Of a stretch of 52,511 bases of DNA, positions 32,617 to 41,494 are shown piece after piece. The position numbers and the translations under genes were made by a program. Location of the stretch: NCBI GenBank assembly GCA_945948515.1, contig CAMFBH010000011.1, forward strand, positions 1 through 52,511. Direction: 5' to 3'. How positions within the stretch are numbered: the stretch's first letter is position 1; each line of letters begins with the position of its first letter. This stretch comes from an uncultured Clostridia bacterium. Its GTDB lineage: Bacteria > Bacillota > Clostridia > Oscillospirales > Acutalibacteraceae. Below the pieces are notes generated by a model. That model made no database searches. It saw only the letters and a program-made list of their open reading frames with translations, and had not been told where the DNA came from.

Positions 32617-34872
32617 ATGCGCAAGGTAAAAAATATTAACAATGGCTGGTTCTTTTCAAAAACGGCAAAGAGCGCTCCCGTAACTGTTCCTAAAGATTGG
32701 GAGAGCATTAATCTTCCTCACACATGGAACGGTGATGACGGACAGGACGGAGGAAACGACTATTACAGAGGAAAATGCTTTTATGCAAAAGCTCTGTCAA
32801 AAAGCGATTTCCCAGAGGGAGAGGTTTTTTATCTTCAGTTTGACGGCGTAAATTCTTCTGCAGAGGTTTTCTTCAACGGAAAAAGCCTCAAAAAGCATGA
32901 TGGCGGATATTCCTCATTCAGAGTTAAGCTTGATGAAATACAGAACGAAAATATTCTTGCGGTATCTGCTGATAACAGCGTAAACGATTATGTTTATCCG
33001 CAGGTTGCGGATTTCACATTCTACGGCGGAATTTACAGAGATGTAAGTATTATTGCAGTGGGAAAAGAGCATTTTGAGCTTGATTACTATGCAACTCCCG
33101 GAATTAAGATAACTCCTGCTGTCAGCGGTGCAAATGCAAGCGTTGAAGTGACCGCGTATGCAAATGGTGAGGTTCTTTTTGAAATATTTGACGGCGAAAA
33201 AGTGATTGCCTCTAAGCAGGTTAAAGGAGAAAATCCGACTGCCGTGCTTGAAATAGAAAATGTTCATTTGTGGAACGGCGTTAAAGATCCGTATCTGTAT
33301 TCTCTTAAGGCGTCTCTTATTTTAAACGGCGAGGCTGTTGACGAGGTTTCCTCACGCTTCGGCTGTCGCAGCTTTGAAATTGATGCAAAGCGCGGATTTA
33401 TTCTTAACGGCAAAGAATATCCGCTTCGCGGCGTTTCGCGCCATCAAGACAGACCGCATATCGGAAATGCATTATTGCCCGAGCATCATATAGAGGATAT
33501 TGAGCTGATTTGCGAAATGGGTGCAAACACTGTTAGGCTTGCACACTATCAGCATTCACAAATCTTTTATGATTTGTGCGATGAAAAAGGCCTTGTTATA
33601 TGGGCTGAGATTCCCTATATTTCAAAGCATATGCCAACAGGAAAAAACAACACTCTTTCCCAAATGAAGGAGCTTATTGTTCAAAACTACAATCATCCGT
33701 GCATTGTTGTGTGGGGACTTTCAAATGAAATTACAATGAACGGCGCGGCAGATAAAACTCTTATTGAAAATCACCGTGAACTCAATGATTTGGTTCATTC
33801 GCTCGACAAAACGAGAAAAACAACTCTTGCAACGCTTACTATGTGCGATCCTTCAAGCGAGTATCTTCGTGTTCCCGATGTGCTTTCTTATAACCACTAT
33901 TTCGGATGGTACGGCGGAACATATGATATGTACGGACCTTGGTTTGATGATTTCCGTAAAAAGTATCCCGATACTCCGATTGGTTTGAGCGAATACGGTT
34001 GCGAGGCTCTCAATTGGCACTCGTCAACTCCCGAGCAGGGCGATTATACAGAGGAATATCAGGCAATCTATCACGAGGAGCTGATTAAACAGATTGCCGA
34101 AAGACCGTATCTTTGGGCAACTCATGTTTGGAATATGTTCGATTTCGCCGCAGATGCACGAAGCGAAGGCGGAGAAAACGGAATGAATCATAAGGGACTT
34201 ATCACCTTTGACAGAAAGTATAAGAAAGATGCTTTTTATGCATATAAAGCATGGCTTTCAAACGAGAGTGTTCTTCATATTTGCTCGAAGAGATATGTTG
34301 ACAGAGTTGAAGATGTTACAGAGGTTAAGGTTTACTGTAATCTCGATGAGGTTGAGCTTTTTGCAAACGGAGAAAGCGTCGGAAAGCAAAAAAAGGGCAA
34401 GTTCCCGTTCTTTACCTTTAAGGTTAAAAATGAGGGTGAAACAAAGCTTGTTGCAAAAAGCGGCGATTGTACCGATGAGAGCATAATCAGAAAGGTTGAT
34501 AAATTCAACGAGGATTATGTTATGAAAGATGCCGGTAGCGTTATCAACTGGTTTGAGATTGAAACTCCGGCAGGATATTTTTCGGTTAACGACACAATCG
34601 GAGATATTCTTAAGCCGTTCAAGGGAAAGATTTTTGCTCTGAGGATTCTTAAAATACTTATGCCGAAAAAATCCAAGGATAATAAGAAGGTTGCCGGTAT
34701 GGATGTTGATAAATCAATGCTGGCAGGACTTAAAATTAATAAAACCATTATCGGAATTGCAAAAGGCTTTACAATGAGAAGAGCTCTTTCAATGATGGGG
34801 CAGAGCATAACAAAGGAGCAAATCCTTGAAATTAATTCCATGCTTAATAAAATTAAAAAACCGAAAAAATAA
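32617..34872 (+). CDS. GH2 beta-galactosidase/beta-glucuronidase-type glycosidase with C-terminal helical domain
   Basis: A 751-residue protein behind AAGGAGG. The N-terminal sugar-binding beta-sandwich (LPHTWNGDDGQDGGNDYYRG, about residues 30-50) and immunoglobulin-like domain are followed by a TIM barrel with WGLSNE (acid/base Glu near residue 371) and GLSEYGCE (nucleophile Glu near residue 459). A beta-domain around VELFANGESVG follows. No signal peptide, so it is intracellular. The last 110 residues are not part of GH2: SVNDTIGDILKPFKGK, a basic linker, then ALSMMGQSITKEQILEINSMLNKI. This segment has the same pattern as the N-terminal extension of the GH13 protein at 20315-22240. Exact sugar specificity cannot be read from the sequence. 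Confidence 0.87.
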   Translation: MRKVKNINNGWFFSKTAKSAPVTVPKDWESINLPHTWNGDDGQDGGNDYYRGKCFYAKALSKSDFPEGEVFYLQFDGVNSSAEVFFNGKSLKKHDGGYSSFRVKLDEIQNENILAVSADNSVNDYVYPQVADFTFYGGIYRDVSIIAVGKEHFELDYYATPGIKITPAVSGANASVEVTAYANGEVLFEIFDGEKVIASKQVKGENPTAVLEIENVHLWNGVKDPYLYSLKASLILNGEAVDEVSSRFGCRSFEIDAKRGFILNGKEYPLRGVSRHQDRPHIGNALLPEHHIEDIELICEMGANTVRLAHYQHSQIFYDLCDEKGLVIWAEIPYISKHMPTGKNNTLSQMKELIVQNYNHPCIVVWGLSNEITMNGAADKTLIENHRELNDLVHSLDKTRKTTLATLTMCDPSSEYLRVPDVLSYNHYFGWYGGTYDMYGPWFDDFRKKYPDTPIGLSEYGCEALNWHSSTPEQGDYTEEYQAIYHEELIKQIAERPYLWATHVWNMFDFAADARSEGGENGMNHKGLITFDRKYKKDAFYAYKAWLSNESVLHICSKRYVDRVEDVTEVKVYCNLDEVELFANGESVGKQKKGKFPFFTFKVKNEGETKLVAKSGDCTDESIIRKVDKFNEDYVMKDAGSVINWFEIETPAGYFSVNDTIGDILKPFKGKIFALRILKILMPKKSKDNKKVAGMDVDKSMLAGLKINKTIIGIAKGFTMRRALSMMGQSITKEQILEINSMLNKIKKPKK

Positions 34873-34876
34873 ACAG

Positions 34877-34905
34877 AAAGGGGACTTGCACAGCAGGTCC
34901 CTTTT
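34877..34905 (+). terminator. Terminator after the GH2 gene, overlapping the mnmA promoter
   Basis: A 13-bp stem AAAGGGGACTTGC (34877-34889) with GCAGGTCCCTTTT (34893-34905), loop ACA, including G-T pairs. The -35 box of the next promoter (34886-34891) lies within it. Confidence 0.75.
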
Positions 34906-34915
34906 CCTGTATAAT
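34886..34915 (+). promoter_or_regulatory. Promoter of mnmA
   Basis: -35 TTGCAC (34886-34891), 18-bp spacer, perfect -10 TATAAT (34910-34915). The expected start near 34922 makes the ATG at 34922 an unlikely translation start. Confidence 0.6.
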
Positions 34916-34957
34916 TAGTAAATGCAAAAATTGATAACAGAAATCAGTGTGAAAAAA

Positions 34958-36046
34958 ATGAGTGAAAAAGCACTTGTTGCAATGAGCGGCGGAGTTGACA
35001 GCTCTGTTGCCGCAGCGCTTATGTGCCAAAGCGAATATGATTGTATCGGAGTAACAATGAAGCTTCATTCCGAGAGCGTTCCCGAAAGAGAGGGCTCGTG
35101 CTGCACCCTTGCCGATACCGAGGATGCAAGGAGCGTTTCCTATAAGCTTGGAATGAAATACTATGTTTTTAATTTCACCGATGATTTTGAAAGCACGGTA
35201 ATTGAGCGCTTCATTAACGCTTATGAAAACGGCGAAACGCCAAATCCCTGTATAGACTGCAACAGATTTATGAAGTTTGAAAAGCTTTATGACAGAGCGA
35301 AAATTCTCGGCTGTGACAAGGTTGCAACAGGGCATTATGCAAGAATTGAATATGATGAAAAATCAAAGCGCTACCTCCTGAAAAAATCAAAAAACGAGGC
35401 TAAGGATCAAACCTATGTTCTTTATTTTTTGAGTCAGGAGCAGCTCAAACATACCGTATTTCCTCTCGGAAGCTTCGAAAGCAAGGAGGATGTTCGCAGG
35501 GTTGCAGAGCAGTACGGCTTTATCAACGCTTCAAAAAAGGACAGTCAGGATATCTGCTTCGTTCCTGACGGGGATTATGCTTCTTTCATTGAACGCCACA
35601 CGGGGAAAACCTTTAAAAAAGGCAATTTTGTTAATCTCAGCGGAGAGGTTTTAGGTGAACACAAGGGCATAATTCATTACACGGTGGGTCAGCGCAAGGG
35701 GCTCGGAATAGCGCTCGGAGAGCCTGCCTATGTTCGCGAAATCAATGCAAATAATAACGAGGTTGTGCTTTGTAAAAATGAGGAGTTGTTCACAAAGGAG
35801 CTCGTTGCAAAGGATTTTAACTGGATTGCATTTGATGCTCCGCAGGATGAAATCAGAGCCGCCGCTAAGCCCCGTTATCGTGCAAAGGAGGCTCCCTGCA
35901 CGGCAAAGGTACTTGAAAACGGAAATGTTAAAATAGCTTTTGACACTCCTCAAAGAGCCGTAACAAAAGGGCAGGCGGTTGTTCTTTACGACGGAGACAC
36001 GGTTATCGGCGGAGGAACAATCTGCGAAGTATTAAATTATTGCTGA
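34958..36046 (+). CDS. mnmA: tRNA-specific 2-thiouridylase MnmA
   Basis: A 362-residue protein of normal length. It thiolates U34 of tRNA-Lys, -Glu and -Gln using a persulfide sulfur. Motifs: the PP-loop VAMSGGVDSSVAAAL near the N terminus, NPCIDCNRFMKF (catalytic Cys), KDQTYVLY, SKKDSQDICF (second catalytic Cys) and a C-terminal beta-barrel. The start at 34958 is chosen over 34922 because the promoter would place the transcription start there; the ribosome binding site is weak. It is followed 12 nt later by tex and both are probably cotranscribed. Its tRNA substrates Glu and Gln are charged by gltX and glnS upstream. Confidence 0.93.
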   Translation: MSEKALVAMSGGVDSSVAAALMCQSEYDCIGVTMKLHSESVPEREGSCCTLADTEDARSVSYKLGMKYYVFNFTDDFESTVIERFINAYENGETPNPCIDCNRFMKFEKLYDRAKILGCDKVATGHYARIEYDEKSKRYLLKKSKNEAKDQTYVLYFLSQEQLKHTVFPLGSFESKEDVRRVAEQYGFINASKKDSQDICFVPDGDYASFIERHTGKTFKKGNFVNLSGEVLGEHKGIIHYTVGQRKGLGIALGEPAYVREINANNNEVVLCKNEELFTKELVAKDFNWIAFDAPQDEIRAAAKPRYRAKEAPCTAKVLENGNVKIAFDTPQRAVTKGQAVVLYDGDTVIGGGTICEVLNYC

Positions 36047-36058
36047 AAGGTATTTTTT

Positions 36059-38206
36059 ATGGATATAATTTCAAAACTTGCCGAGGAGCTTTCAATTAAG
36101 CGCACTCAGGCTGAAAGCGCGGTTAAGCTTATTGACGAGGGAAACACAATTCCCTTTATTGCAAGATACAGAAAGGAAGTAACAGGCTCTCTTGACGACC
36201 AGGTTCTGCGTGAGCTTAATGACAGACTTTCATATCTTCGAAATCTTGAAGAGCAAAAGGAAAAGGTTACCTCTTCTATAACGGAGCAGGAGAAAATGAC
36301 CGATGAAATCAGACTTGCAATAGACAATGCTCAAACTCTTACCGAGCTTGAGGATATTTACAGACCGTACAGACCGAAAAGAAAAACGAGAGCTTCCGTT
36401 GCAAAGGAAAAAGGGCTTGAGCCCTTGGCGGATTATATATATGAACAGCAGGGCAAAGCATCTCCTCTTGAAGAGGCTCTGAAATATATAAATGAAAATG
36501 TTCCTACTGCCGAAGATGCGCTTCAGGGTGCAAGAGATATTATTGCCGAAACGGTTTCTGATGATGCCGAGGGCAGAAAGAGAATAAGAAATGTTTGCAA
36601 AATGAACGCTTCTCTTGTTTGCGAGGGCGCAAAAGAGGAGCTTGGGGTTTATGAAATGTACGCTCAGTACAGCGAGCCCGTTAAAAGCATCGCCTCCCAT
36701 AGAGTTCTTGCAATAAACCGTGCAGAGAAAGAGGGATTTATTAAGGCTTCTCTTGATTTTGATAAGCTAAAGGCATTGAATATTCTCTATTCAATTCATG
36801 TTCACGGCAATTCGGCGCTTTCCGAAGAGGTTATTGAAGCAATAAACGATTCTTATTCAAGGCTTATTTTTCCGAGCATTGAAAGAGAAATAAGAAACGA
36901 GCTGACAGAAAAGGCAAACGAAGGAGCAATCAAGGTTTTTGCAGGAAATACACGCCAGCTTCTTATGCAACCTCCCGTTAAAAACAGAGTAACAATAGGT
37001 CTTGACCCCGGTTACAGAACAGGCTGTAAGGTTGCGGTTGTTGACGGAACGGGAAAGGTGCTTGATACGGCTGTTATATATCCCGTGCCTCCCCACAGCA
37101 AGGTTGAGCAGGCGAAAAAAATAATTAAGGACCTTGTTAAAAAGCATAATGTTCAGATTTTTGCAATAGGAAACGGAACTGCCTCCCACGAAACCGAGGT
37201 TTTTGCGGCAGAGGTAATTAAAGAGCTTGATATGGGCTTATCCTATATGGTTGTCAGCGAAGCGGGCGCTTCTGTTTATTCCGCATCAAAGCTTGCGGCA
37301 GAGGAGTTTCCCGAATACGATGTAAGCCTTCGTTCCGCCGTTTCAATCGCAAGAAGACTTCAAGACCCACTTGCAGAGCTTGTTAAAATCGACCCTAAGG
37401 CAATCGGAGTAGGTCAATACCAGCACGATATGCCTAAAAATCAGCTTTCGGATGCGCTCGACGGTGTTGTTGAAGACTGCGTAAACTCTGTCGGAGTTGA
37501 TTTGAATACCGCTTCTGCTCAGCTGCTTAACAGAGTTTCGGGGCTTTCGGGAACGGTTGCTAAAAATATTGTTGCTTACAGAACGGAATACGGAGCATTC
37601 AAATCAAGAAATGAATTGAAAAAGGTTTCAAAGCTCGGACCAAAGGCGTTTGAGCAGTGTGCAGGCTTCCTGAGAGTAGCGGAAAGCGATAATGTTCTTG
37701 ATAACACTTCTGTTCATCCCGAAAGCTACGATGCGGCAAACAAGCTTCTTAAGCTTTGCAATGTTAGCAACAGCGATATCAGAGAGGGCAAAACGCAGAA
37801 TATTGCTAAAAAGCTTGAGGAAGAATCAGCTTCTTCAATAGCTTCTCAGCTCGGAATAGGAGAGCCTACGCTTATTGATATTGTTAAAGAAATACAAAAG
37901 CCCGGAAGAGACCCGAGAGATGAGCTTCCGCCCCCGCTTCTCAGAACGGATGTTATGGGCATTGAAGATTTAAAGCCGGGCATGGAGCTTAAAGGAACTG
38001 TCAGAAATGTTATTGATTTCGGCGCGTTTGTTGATGTCGGAGTTCATCAGGACGGACTTGTTCATATTTCTCAAATAACCAATAAATATATTAAGCATCC
38101 CGGAGATGTTCTGAAGGTTGGAGATATAGTTACTGTTTGGGTTCTCTCCGTTGATGTTAAGAAAAACAGAATTTCACTAACGATGATAAAGGATAAAGCT
38201 GTTTAA
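36059..38206 (+). CDS. tex: Tex-family RNA-binding transcription accessory protein
   Basis: A 715-residue protein with the Tex order: N-terminal helix-turn-helix region (TIPFIARYRKEVTGSLDD), the YqgF-like fold beginning at TIGLDPGYRTGCKVAVVD (about residue 315), the conserved EAGASVYSAS and RRLQDPLAELVKIDPKAIGVGQYQHD stretch, the helix-hairpin-helix segments (LNTASAQLLNRVSGL, FKSRNEL), and a C-terminal S1 domain (GMELKGTVRNVIDFGAFVDVGVHQDGLVHIS). Tex binds nucleic acid and associates with transcribing ribosomes or RNA polymerase; its exact role is not settled. The start ATG at 36059 has GAAAGG upstream. It follows mnmA by 12 nt. Confidence 0.95.
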   Translation: MDIISKLAEELSIKRTQAESAVKLIDEGNTIPFIARYRKEVTGSLDDQVLRELNDRLSYLRNLEEQKEKVTSSITEQEKMTDEIRLAIDNAQTLTELEDIYRPYRPKRKTRASVAKEKGLEPLADYIYEQQGKASPLEEALKYINENVPTAEDALQGARDIIAETVSDDAEGRKRIRNVCKMNASLVCEGAKEELGVYEMYAQYSEPVKSIASHRVLAINRAEKEGFIKASLDFDKLKALNILYSIHVHGNSALSEEVIEAINDSYSRLIFPSIEREIRNELTEKANEGAIKVFAGNTRQLLMQPPVKNRVTIGLDPGYRTGCKVAVVDGTGKVLDTAVIYPVPPHSKVEQAKKIIKDLVKKHNVQIFAIGNGTASHETEVFAAEVIKELDMGLSYMVVSEAGASVYSASKLAAEEFPEYDVSLRSAVSIARRLQDPLAELVKIDPKAIGVGQYQHDMPKNQLSDALDGVVEDCVNSVGVDLNTASAQLLNRVSGLSGTVAKNIVAYRTEYGAFKSRNELKKVSKLGPKAFEQCAGFLRVAESDNVLDNTSVHPESYDAANKLLKLCNVSNSDIREGKTQNIAKKLEEESASSIASQLGIGEPTLIDIVKEIQKPGRDPRDELPPPLLRTDVMGIEDLKPGMELKGTVRNVIDFGAFVDVGVHQDGLVHISQITNKYIKHPGDVLKVGDIVTVWVLSVDVKKNRISLTMIKDKAV

Positions 38207-38333
38207 TAACAGAAATCCGAAGCCGTGGAAAGCAGGCTACAAAGGTTTTTTAAATGTTTTTATTGTTTTCACGGTAACGGGCATAATAAGCATTATTGCA
38301 GGAATTGTTTATAAGAAAAGAAAAGGCAGATGA
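38199..38333 (+). CDS. Possible 44-residue single-pass membrane peptide after tex
   Basis: An open frame overlapping the tex stop. It encodes NRNPKPWKAGYKGFLNVF, then one hydrophobic helix (IVFTVTGIISIIAGIVY) and a basic tail (KKRKGR), a convincing single-pass topology. There is no ATG, GTG or TTG start; CTG at 38199 with AAAGGA six bases upstream is the best candidate. The coherent composition argues for a real product, and the start codon argues against it. Confidence 0.3.
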   Translation: MFNNRNPKPWKAGYKGFLNVFIVFTVTGIISIIAGIVYKKRKGR

Positions 38334-38345
38334 GGATAATAATAT

Positions 38346-38378
38346 ACGGTGCGTTTCGTTTGGAGCGCACCGTTTTTT
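38346..38378 (+). terminator. Terminator of the mnmA-tex transcript
   Basis: ACGGTGCG (38346-38353) pairs with CGCACCGT (38366-38373), followed by six T. Confidence 0.88.
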
Positions 38379-38460
38379 ATATGTGTTTCGGTTTATAATA
38401 TTTAAGGGCAGTGAGTTATGAAGCCTTATTTGTAAATAATAGAATAATCAGCTTTTCTTA

Positions 38461-38489
38461 TTGACATATACCCTATATGGGTATATAAT
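38461..38489 (+). promoter_or_regulatory. csoR-copA promoter
   Basis: Consensus -35 TTGACA (38461-38466), 17-bp spacer, consensus -10 TATAAT (38484-38489). The spacer is almost entirely occupied by a CsoR-type operator, so repressor and polymerase cannot bind together. Confidence 0.88.
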
Positions 38490-38510
38490 ATAAATACCCC
38501 ACGGGGGTAT
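38467..38510 (+). promoter_or_regulatory. Two CsoR-type copper operators
   Basis: Operator 1: TATACCC (38467-38473) with GGGTATA (38479-38485), inside the promoter spacer. Operator 2: ATACCCC (38494-38500) with GGGGTAT (38504-38510), just downstream of the transcription start. Both have the TACCC/GGGTA core of CsoR sites. Confidence 0.82.
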
Positions 38511-38525
38511 GAAAGGATGTTATTT

Positions 38526-38834
38526 ATGGCAGATAAAAAAGAATGCGGATGCTGTGAAAAAACAACAGCTCGTTCTGCTGAAGAACGAAAAAATCTTACT
38601 CACCGCCTTAATCGAATTGAAGGGCAGATTCGCGGAATTCGCAAAATGGTGGAGAATGATGCTTACTGTGCGGATATTTTAATCCAGTCAGCCGCTGTTA
38701 ACGCTGCGGTCAATGCGTTTAATAAGGAGCTGCTGGCAAGTCATATCAAAGGTTGCGTTGCAAGGGATATTCGCAACGGTAACGATGAGGTAATTGACGA
38801 GTTAGTGGCAACTCTGCAAAAACTGATGAAATAA
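38526..38834 (+). CDS. csoR: Copper-sensing transcriptional repressor CsoR
   Basis: A 102-residue all-helical repressor. RLNRIEGQIRGIRKMVENDAYCADILIQ and SHIKGCVARDI carry the Cys-His-Cys copper ligands of the CsoR family (Cys in YCADIL, His and Cys in HIKGC), so Cu(I) rather than Ni or formaldehyde is the likely signal. The N terminus has an extra Cys-rich stretch ECGCCEK. The start at 38526 is preferred over 38517 because AAAGGA is then eight bases away. It should repress itself and copA through the two operators upstream. 22 nt separate it from copA. Confidence 0.92.
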   Translation: MADKKECGCCEKTTARSAEERKNLTHRLNRIEGQIRGIRKMVENDAYCADILIQSAAVNAAVNAFNKELLASHIKGCVARDIRNGNDEVIDELVATLQKLMK

Positions 38835-38856
38835 AAGGAGGCGTTACAAATAAACT

Positions 38857-41385
38857 ATGGAGCAATATACAGTAACCGGTATGAGCTGTGCCGCCTGTAC
38901 CGCTCGGGTTGAAAAGGCAGTATCAGGTGTTAAGGGTGTAACCTCCTGCTCGGTTAGTCTGCTGACTAATTCCATGGGAGTGGAGGGAACTGCTAATTCC
39001 AAGGAAATCATAGCGGCGGTTCGTGAAGCGGGATACGATGCGGCTCTTAAAAAAGGAAGAAAAGAGAAAAATACACAAACTTTTTTTGATGACGATGCAC
39101 TGAAGGACAGAGAAACCCCAATTCTTAAAAAGCGGTTGATTGCATCTCTCGGCTTTTTGATTGTTCTTATGTATGTTTCAATGGGGCATATGATGTGGGG
39201 CTGGCCTCTGCCGTCTTTCTTTGAAAATAACCATGTGGCAATGGGGCTTTTACAGCTATTATTAACAGTTGCGATTATGGTCATCAATCAGAAATTCTTT
39301 ATAAACGGATTTAAGAGCCTGTGGCACCGCGCTCCTAATATGGATGCATTGGTTGCGTTAGGCGCAACGGCTGCATTTGGTTACAGCACCTTTGCTCTCT
39401 TCGCAATGACGGATGCGCAGGTTAAGGGCAACGCAAAAGCCGTAATGTCCTATATGCACGAGTTTTACTTTGAATCCGCCGCCATGATACTTGCGCTGAT
39501 AACCCTCGGAAAAATGCTGGAGGCGCGCTCAAAGGGTAAAACAACCGACGCGCTCAAAGGGCTTATGAAGTTAGCTCCCAAGACGGCAACTATCTATCGT
39601 GACGATACCGAAATAACCGTACCGATTGAGCAGGTAGCAAAGGGCGATATTTTTGTTGTGCGTCCGGGTGAAAGCATTCCTGTGGATGGAACCGTTTTGG
39701 AGGGCGACAGTGCAGTAGATGAATCCACACTGACAGGAGAGAGTATTCCCGTTGACAAAACAGTCGGAAGCATGGTTTCCGCCGGAACGCTCAATCAGTC
39801 GGGATATATACGCTGTGAAGCAACAAGAGTAGGAGAGGATACCACACTTTCACAAATTATTCAGATGGTCAGCGATGCATCTGCAACAAAAGCGCCGATT
39901 GCAAAGGTTGCGGACAAGGTGTCGGGTGTGTTTGTGCCGGCTGTTATTGTTATTGCGGTAATAACCGTTATAGCATGGCTTGTTGCAGGTCAGACAGTGG
40001 GGTATGCGTTGGCGAGGGGAATATCCGTATTGGTTATCAGCTGTCCATGCGCGCTCGGCCTTGCCACACCTGTTGCCATAATGGTCGGAAACGGAATGGG
40101 AGCGAAGAACGGAATTCTTTTCAAAACGGCTGTATCCTTGGAGAAAACAGGGAAAACTCAGATTGTTGCACTTGATAAAACAGGTACGATAACGCAGGGA
40201 GAACCAAGAGTTACGGATATGATTCCGGTAAACGGCATAAGCAAAAAGGAGCTTTTATCCGTTGCTTATGCGCTTGAGAAAAAAAGTGAGCATCCGCTTG
40301 CGAGAGCAATCAACAAAAGGGCAGAAGAGGAAGGTCTGTCGGTTGACGAGGCAGAGCAATTCAAGGCCTTACCGGGCAACGGTCTTACCGCTTCTCTCGG
40401 AGGTGATGTAATTCTCGGCGGTAGTTATAAATTTATCAGCGAACAAATCCTCGTGCCCGATGAGATGAAAGGAAAATCCGAGTTGCTTTCGGAGGAAGGA
40501 AAAACTCCGTTGTTCTTTGCCCGTGGCGATGAGCTTTGCGGCATTATTGCCGTTGCGGATACTATAAAGGATGACAGTCCGCAGGCTATAAAAGAAATGC
40601 AGAATATGGGCATACATGTGGTGATGCTTACAGGTGATAACGAGCGCACGGCTAAAGCTATCGGAGCGAAGGCAGGTGTTGATGAAGTGATTGCCGGTGT
40701 GCTTCCGGACGGCAAGGCGAGTGTTGTCCGTGAGCTTCAGAAAAAAGGAAGGGTAATTATGGTTGGCGACGGCGTTAACGATGCTCCGGCGCTTACAAGT
40801 GCCGATATCGGTATTGCCATTGGTGCAGGCGCAGATGTTGCGATTGATGCGGCGGATGTTGTGCTGATGAAAAGCCGCCTGTCCGATGTTCCTGCGGCAA
40901 TCCGTTTGAGCCGAGCAACGCTGAAAAACATTCACGAAAATCTGTTTTGGGCGTTTATCTATAACATTATCGGTATTCCCTTGGCGGCAGGAGTGTTTAT
41001 CAATATACTCGGCTGGCAGCTCAATCCAATGTTTGCAGCGGCGGCAATGAGCCTGTCCAGCTTCAGCGTAGTCACAAACGCACTGCGCTTAAATTTCATT
41101 AAGATGCATGATTCAAAACGGGATCGAAAAATAAGAAGCAAATTAAAAAATACAACCGAAAAGGAGACAAAAGCAATGGAAAAGACTATAAAAATTGAAG
41201 GTATGATGTGCGGACATTGCGAGATGCATGTTAAAAAAGCACTTGAATCGCTTGACGGCGTAAAAAATGCAGAAGTCAGCCACGAGATAGGAACGGCTGT
41301 TGTAACGCTGAAAAAAGAGATTTCCGATGATGTTTTGAAGAAAGCTGTTGCCGATCAAGGCTATCAGGTAACTAAGATTCAATGA
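38857..41385 (+). CDS. copA: Copper-exporting P1B-type ATPase with N- and C-terminal metal-binding domains (CopA-CopZ fusion)
   Basis: An 842-residue protein. An N-terminal HMA domain carries MSCAAC (Cys11, Cys14), then eight membrane helices with the CPCALG copper site (about residue 396), the actuator TGES, phosphorylation motif DKTGTIT (Asp near 440), HP motif SEHPLARAI and [11 protein letters not shown] (about 637). It exports Cu(I) at the cost of ATP. The last 69 residues are a second HMA domain with MMCGHC, a typical CopZ chaperone, joined by a Lys-rich linker. AAGGAG nine bases before an in-frame ATG at 41176 may start a free CopZ. CTG and GCG codons are more common here than in neighbouring genes, which suggests later transfer of the csoR-copA module; this is an impression, not a calculation. 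Confidence 0.93.
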   Translation: MEQYTVTGMSCAACTARVEKAVSGVKGVTSCSVSLLTNSMGVEGTANSKEIIAAVREAGYDAALKKGRKEKNTQTFFDDDALKDRETPILKKRLIASLGFLIVLMYVSMGHMMWGWPLPSFFENNHVAMGLLQLLLTVAIMVINQKFFINGFKSLWHRAPNMDALVALGATAAFGYSTFALFAMTDAQVKGNAKAVMSYMHEFYFESAAMILALITLGKMLEARSKGKTTDALKGLMKLAPKTATIYRDDTEITVPIEQVAKGDIFVVRPGESIPVDGTVLEGDSAVDESTLTGESIPVDKTVGSMVSAGTLNQSGYIRCEATRVGEDTTLSQIIQMVSDASATKAPIAKVADKVSGVFVPAVIVIAVITVIAWLVAGQTVGYALARGISVLVISCPCALGLATPVAIMVGNGMGAKNGILFKTAVSLEKTGKTQIVALDKTGTITQGEPRVTDMIPVNGISKKELLSVAYALEKKSEHPLARAINKRAEEEGLSVDEAEQFKALPGNGLTASLGGDVILGGSYKFISEQILVPDEMKGKSELLSEEGKTPLFFARGDELCGIIAVADTIKDDSPQAIKEMQNMGIHVVMLTGDNERTAKAIGAKAGVDEVIAGVLPDGKASVVRELQKKGRVIMVGDGVNDAPALTSADIGIAIGAGADVAIDAADVVLMKSRLSDVPAAIRLSRATLKNIHENLFWAFIYNIIGIPLAAGVFINILGWQLNPMFAAAAMSLSSFSVVTNALRLNFIKMHDSKRDRKIRSKLKNTTEKETKAMEKTIKIEGMMCGHCEMHVKKALESLDGVKNAEVSHEIGTAVVTLKKEISDDVLKKAVADQGYQVTKIQ
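41176..41385 (+). CDS. copZ: Possible free CopZ copper chaperone from internal initiation inside copA
   Basis: In frame with copA, ATG at 41176 (Met774 of CopA) begins [15 protein letters not shown], an ordinary CopZ N terminus, and has an ideal AAGGAG (41161-41166) nine bases upstream. The 69-residue product would be a complete HMA copper chaperone. Whether it is translated separately, or whether this is a vestige of a former copA-copZ gene pair now joined, cannot be told from the sequence. Confidence 0.5.
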   Translation: MEKTIKIEGMMCGHCEMHVKKALESLDGVKNAEVSHEIGTAVVTLKKEISDDVLKKAVADQGYQVTKIQ

Positions 41386-41422
41386 TTAACGCTTTTAATA
41401 ATGTATTGAGTATAATACGAAC

Positions 41423-41459
41423 AAAAAAGAGAGAGTATGAAACTCTCTCTTTTTCTTTT
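41423..41459 (+). terminator. Terminator of the csoR-copA operon
   Basis: AGAGAGAGT (41428-41436) pairs with ACTCTCTCT (41442-41450), preceded by A6 and followed by a T-rich run. Confidence 0.85.
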
Positions 41460-41494
41460 GTCTGTTTAATGCCAGAGTATATTACCAAGTATTT

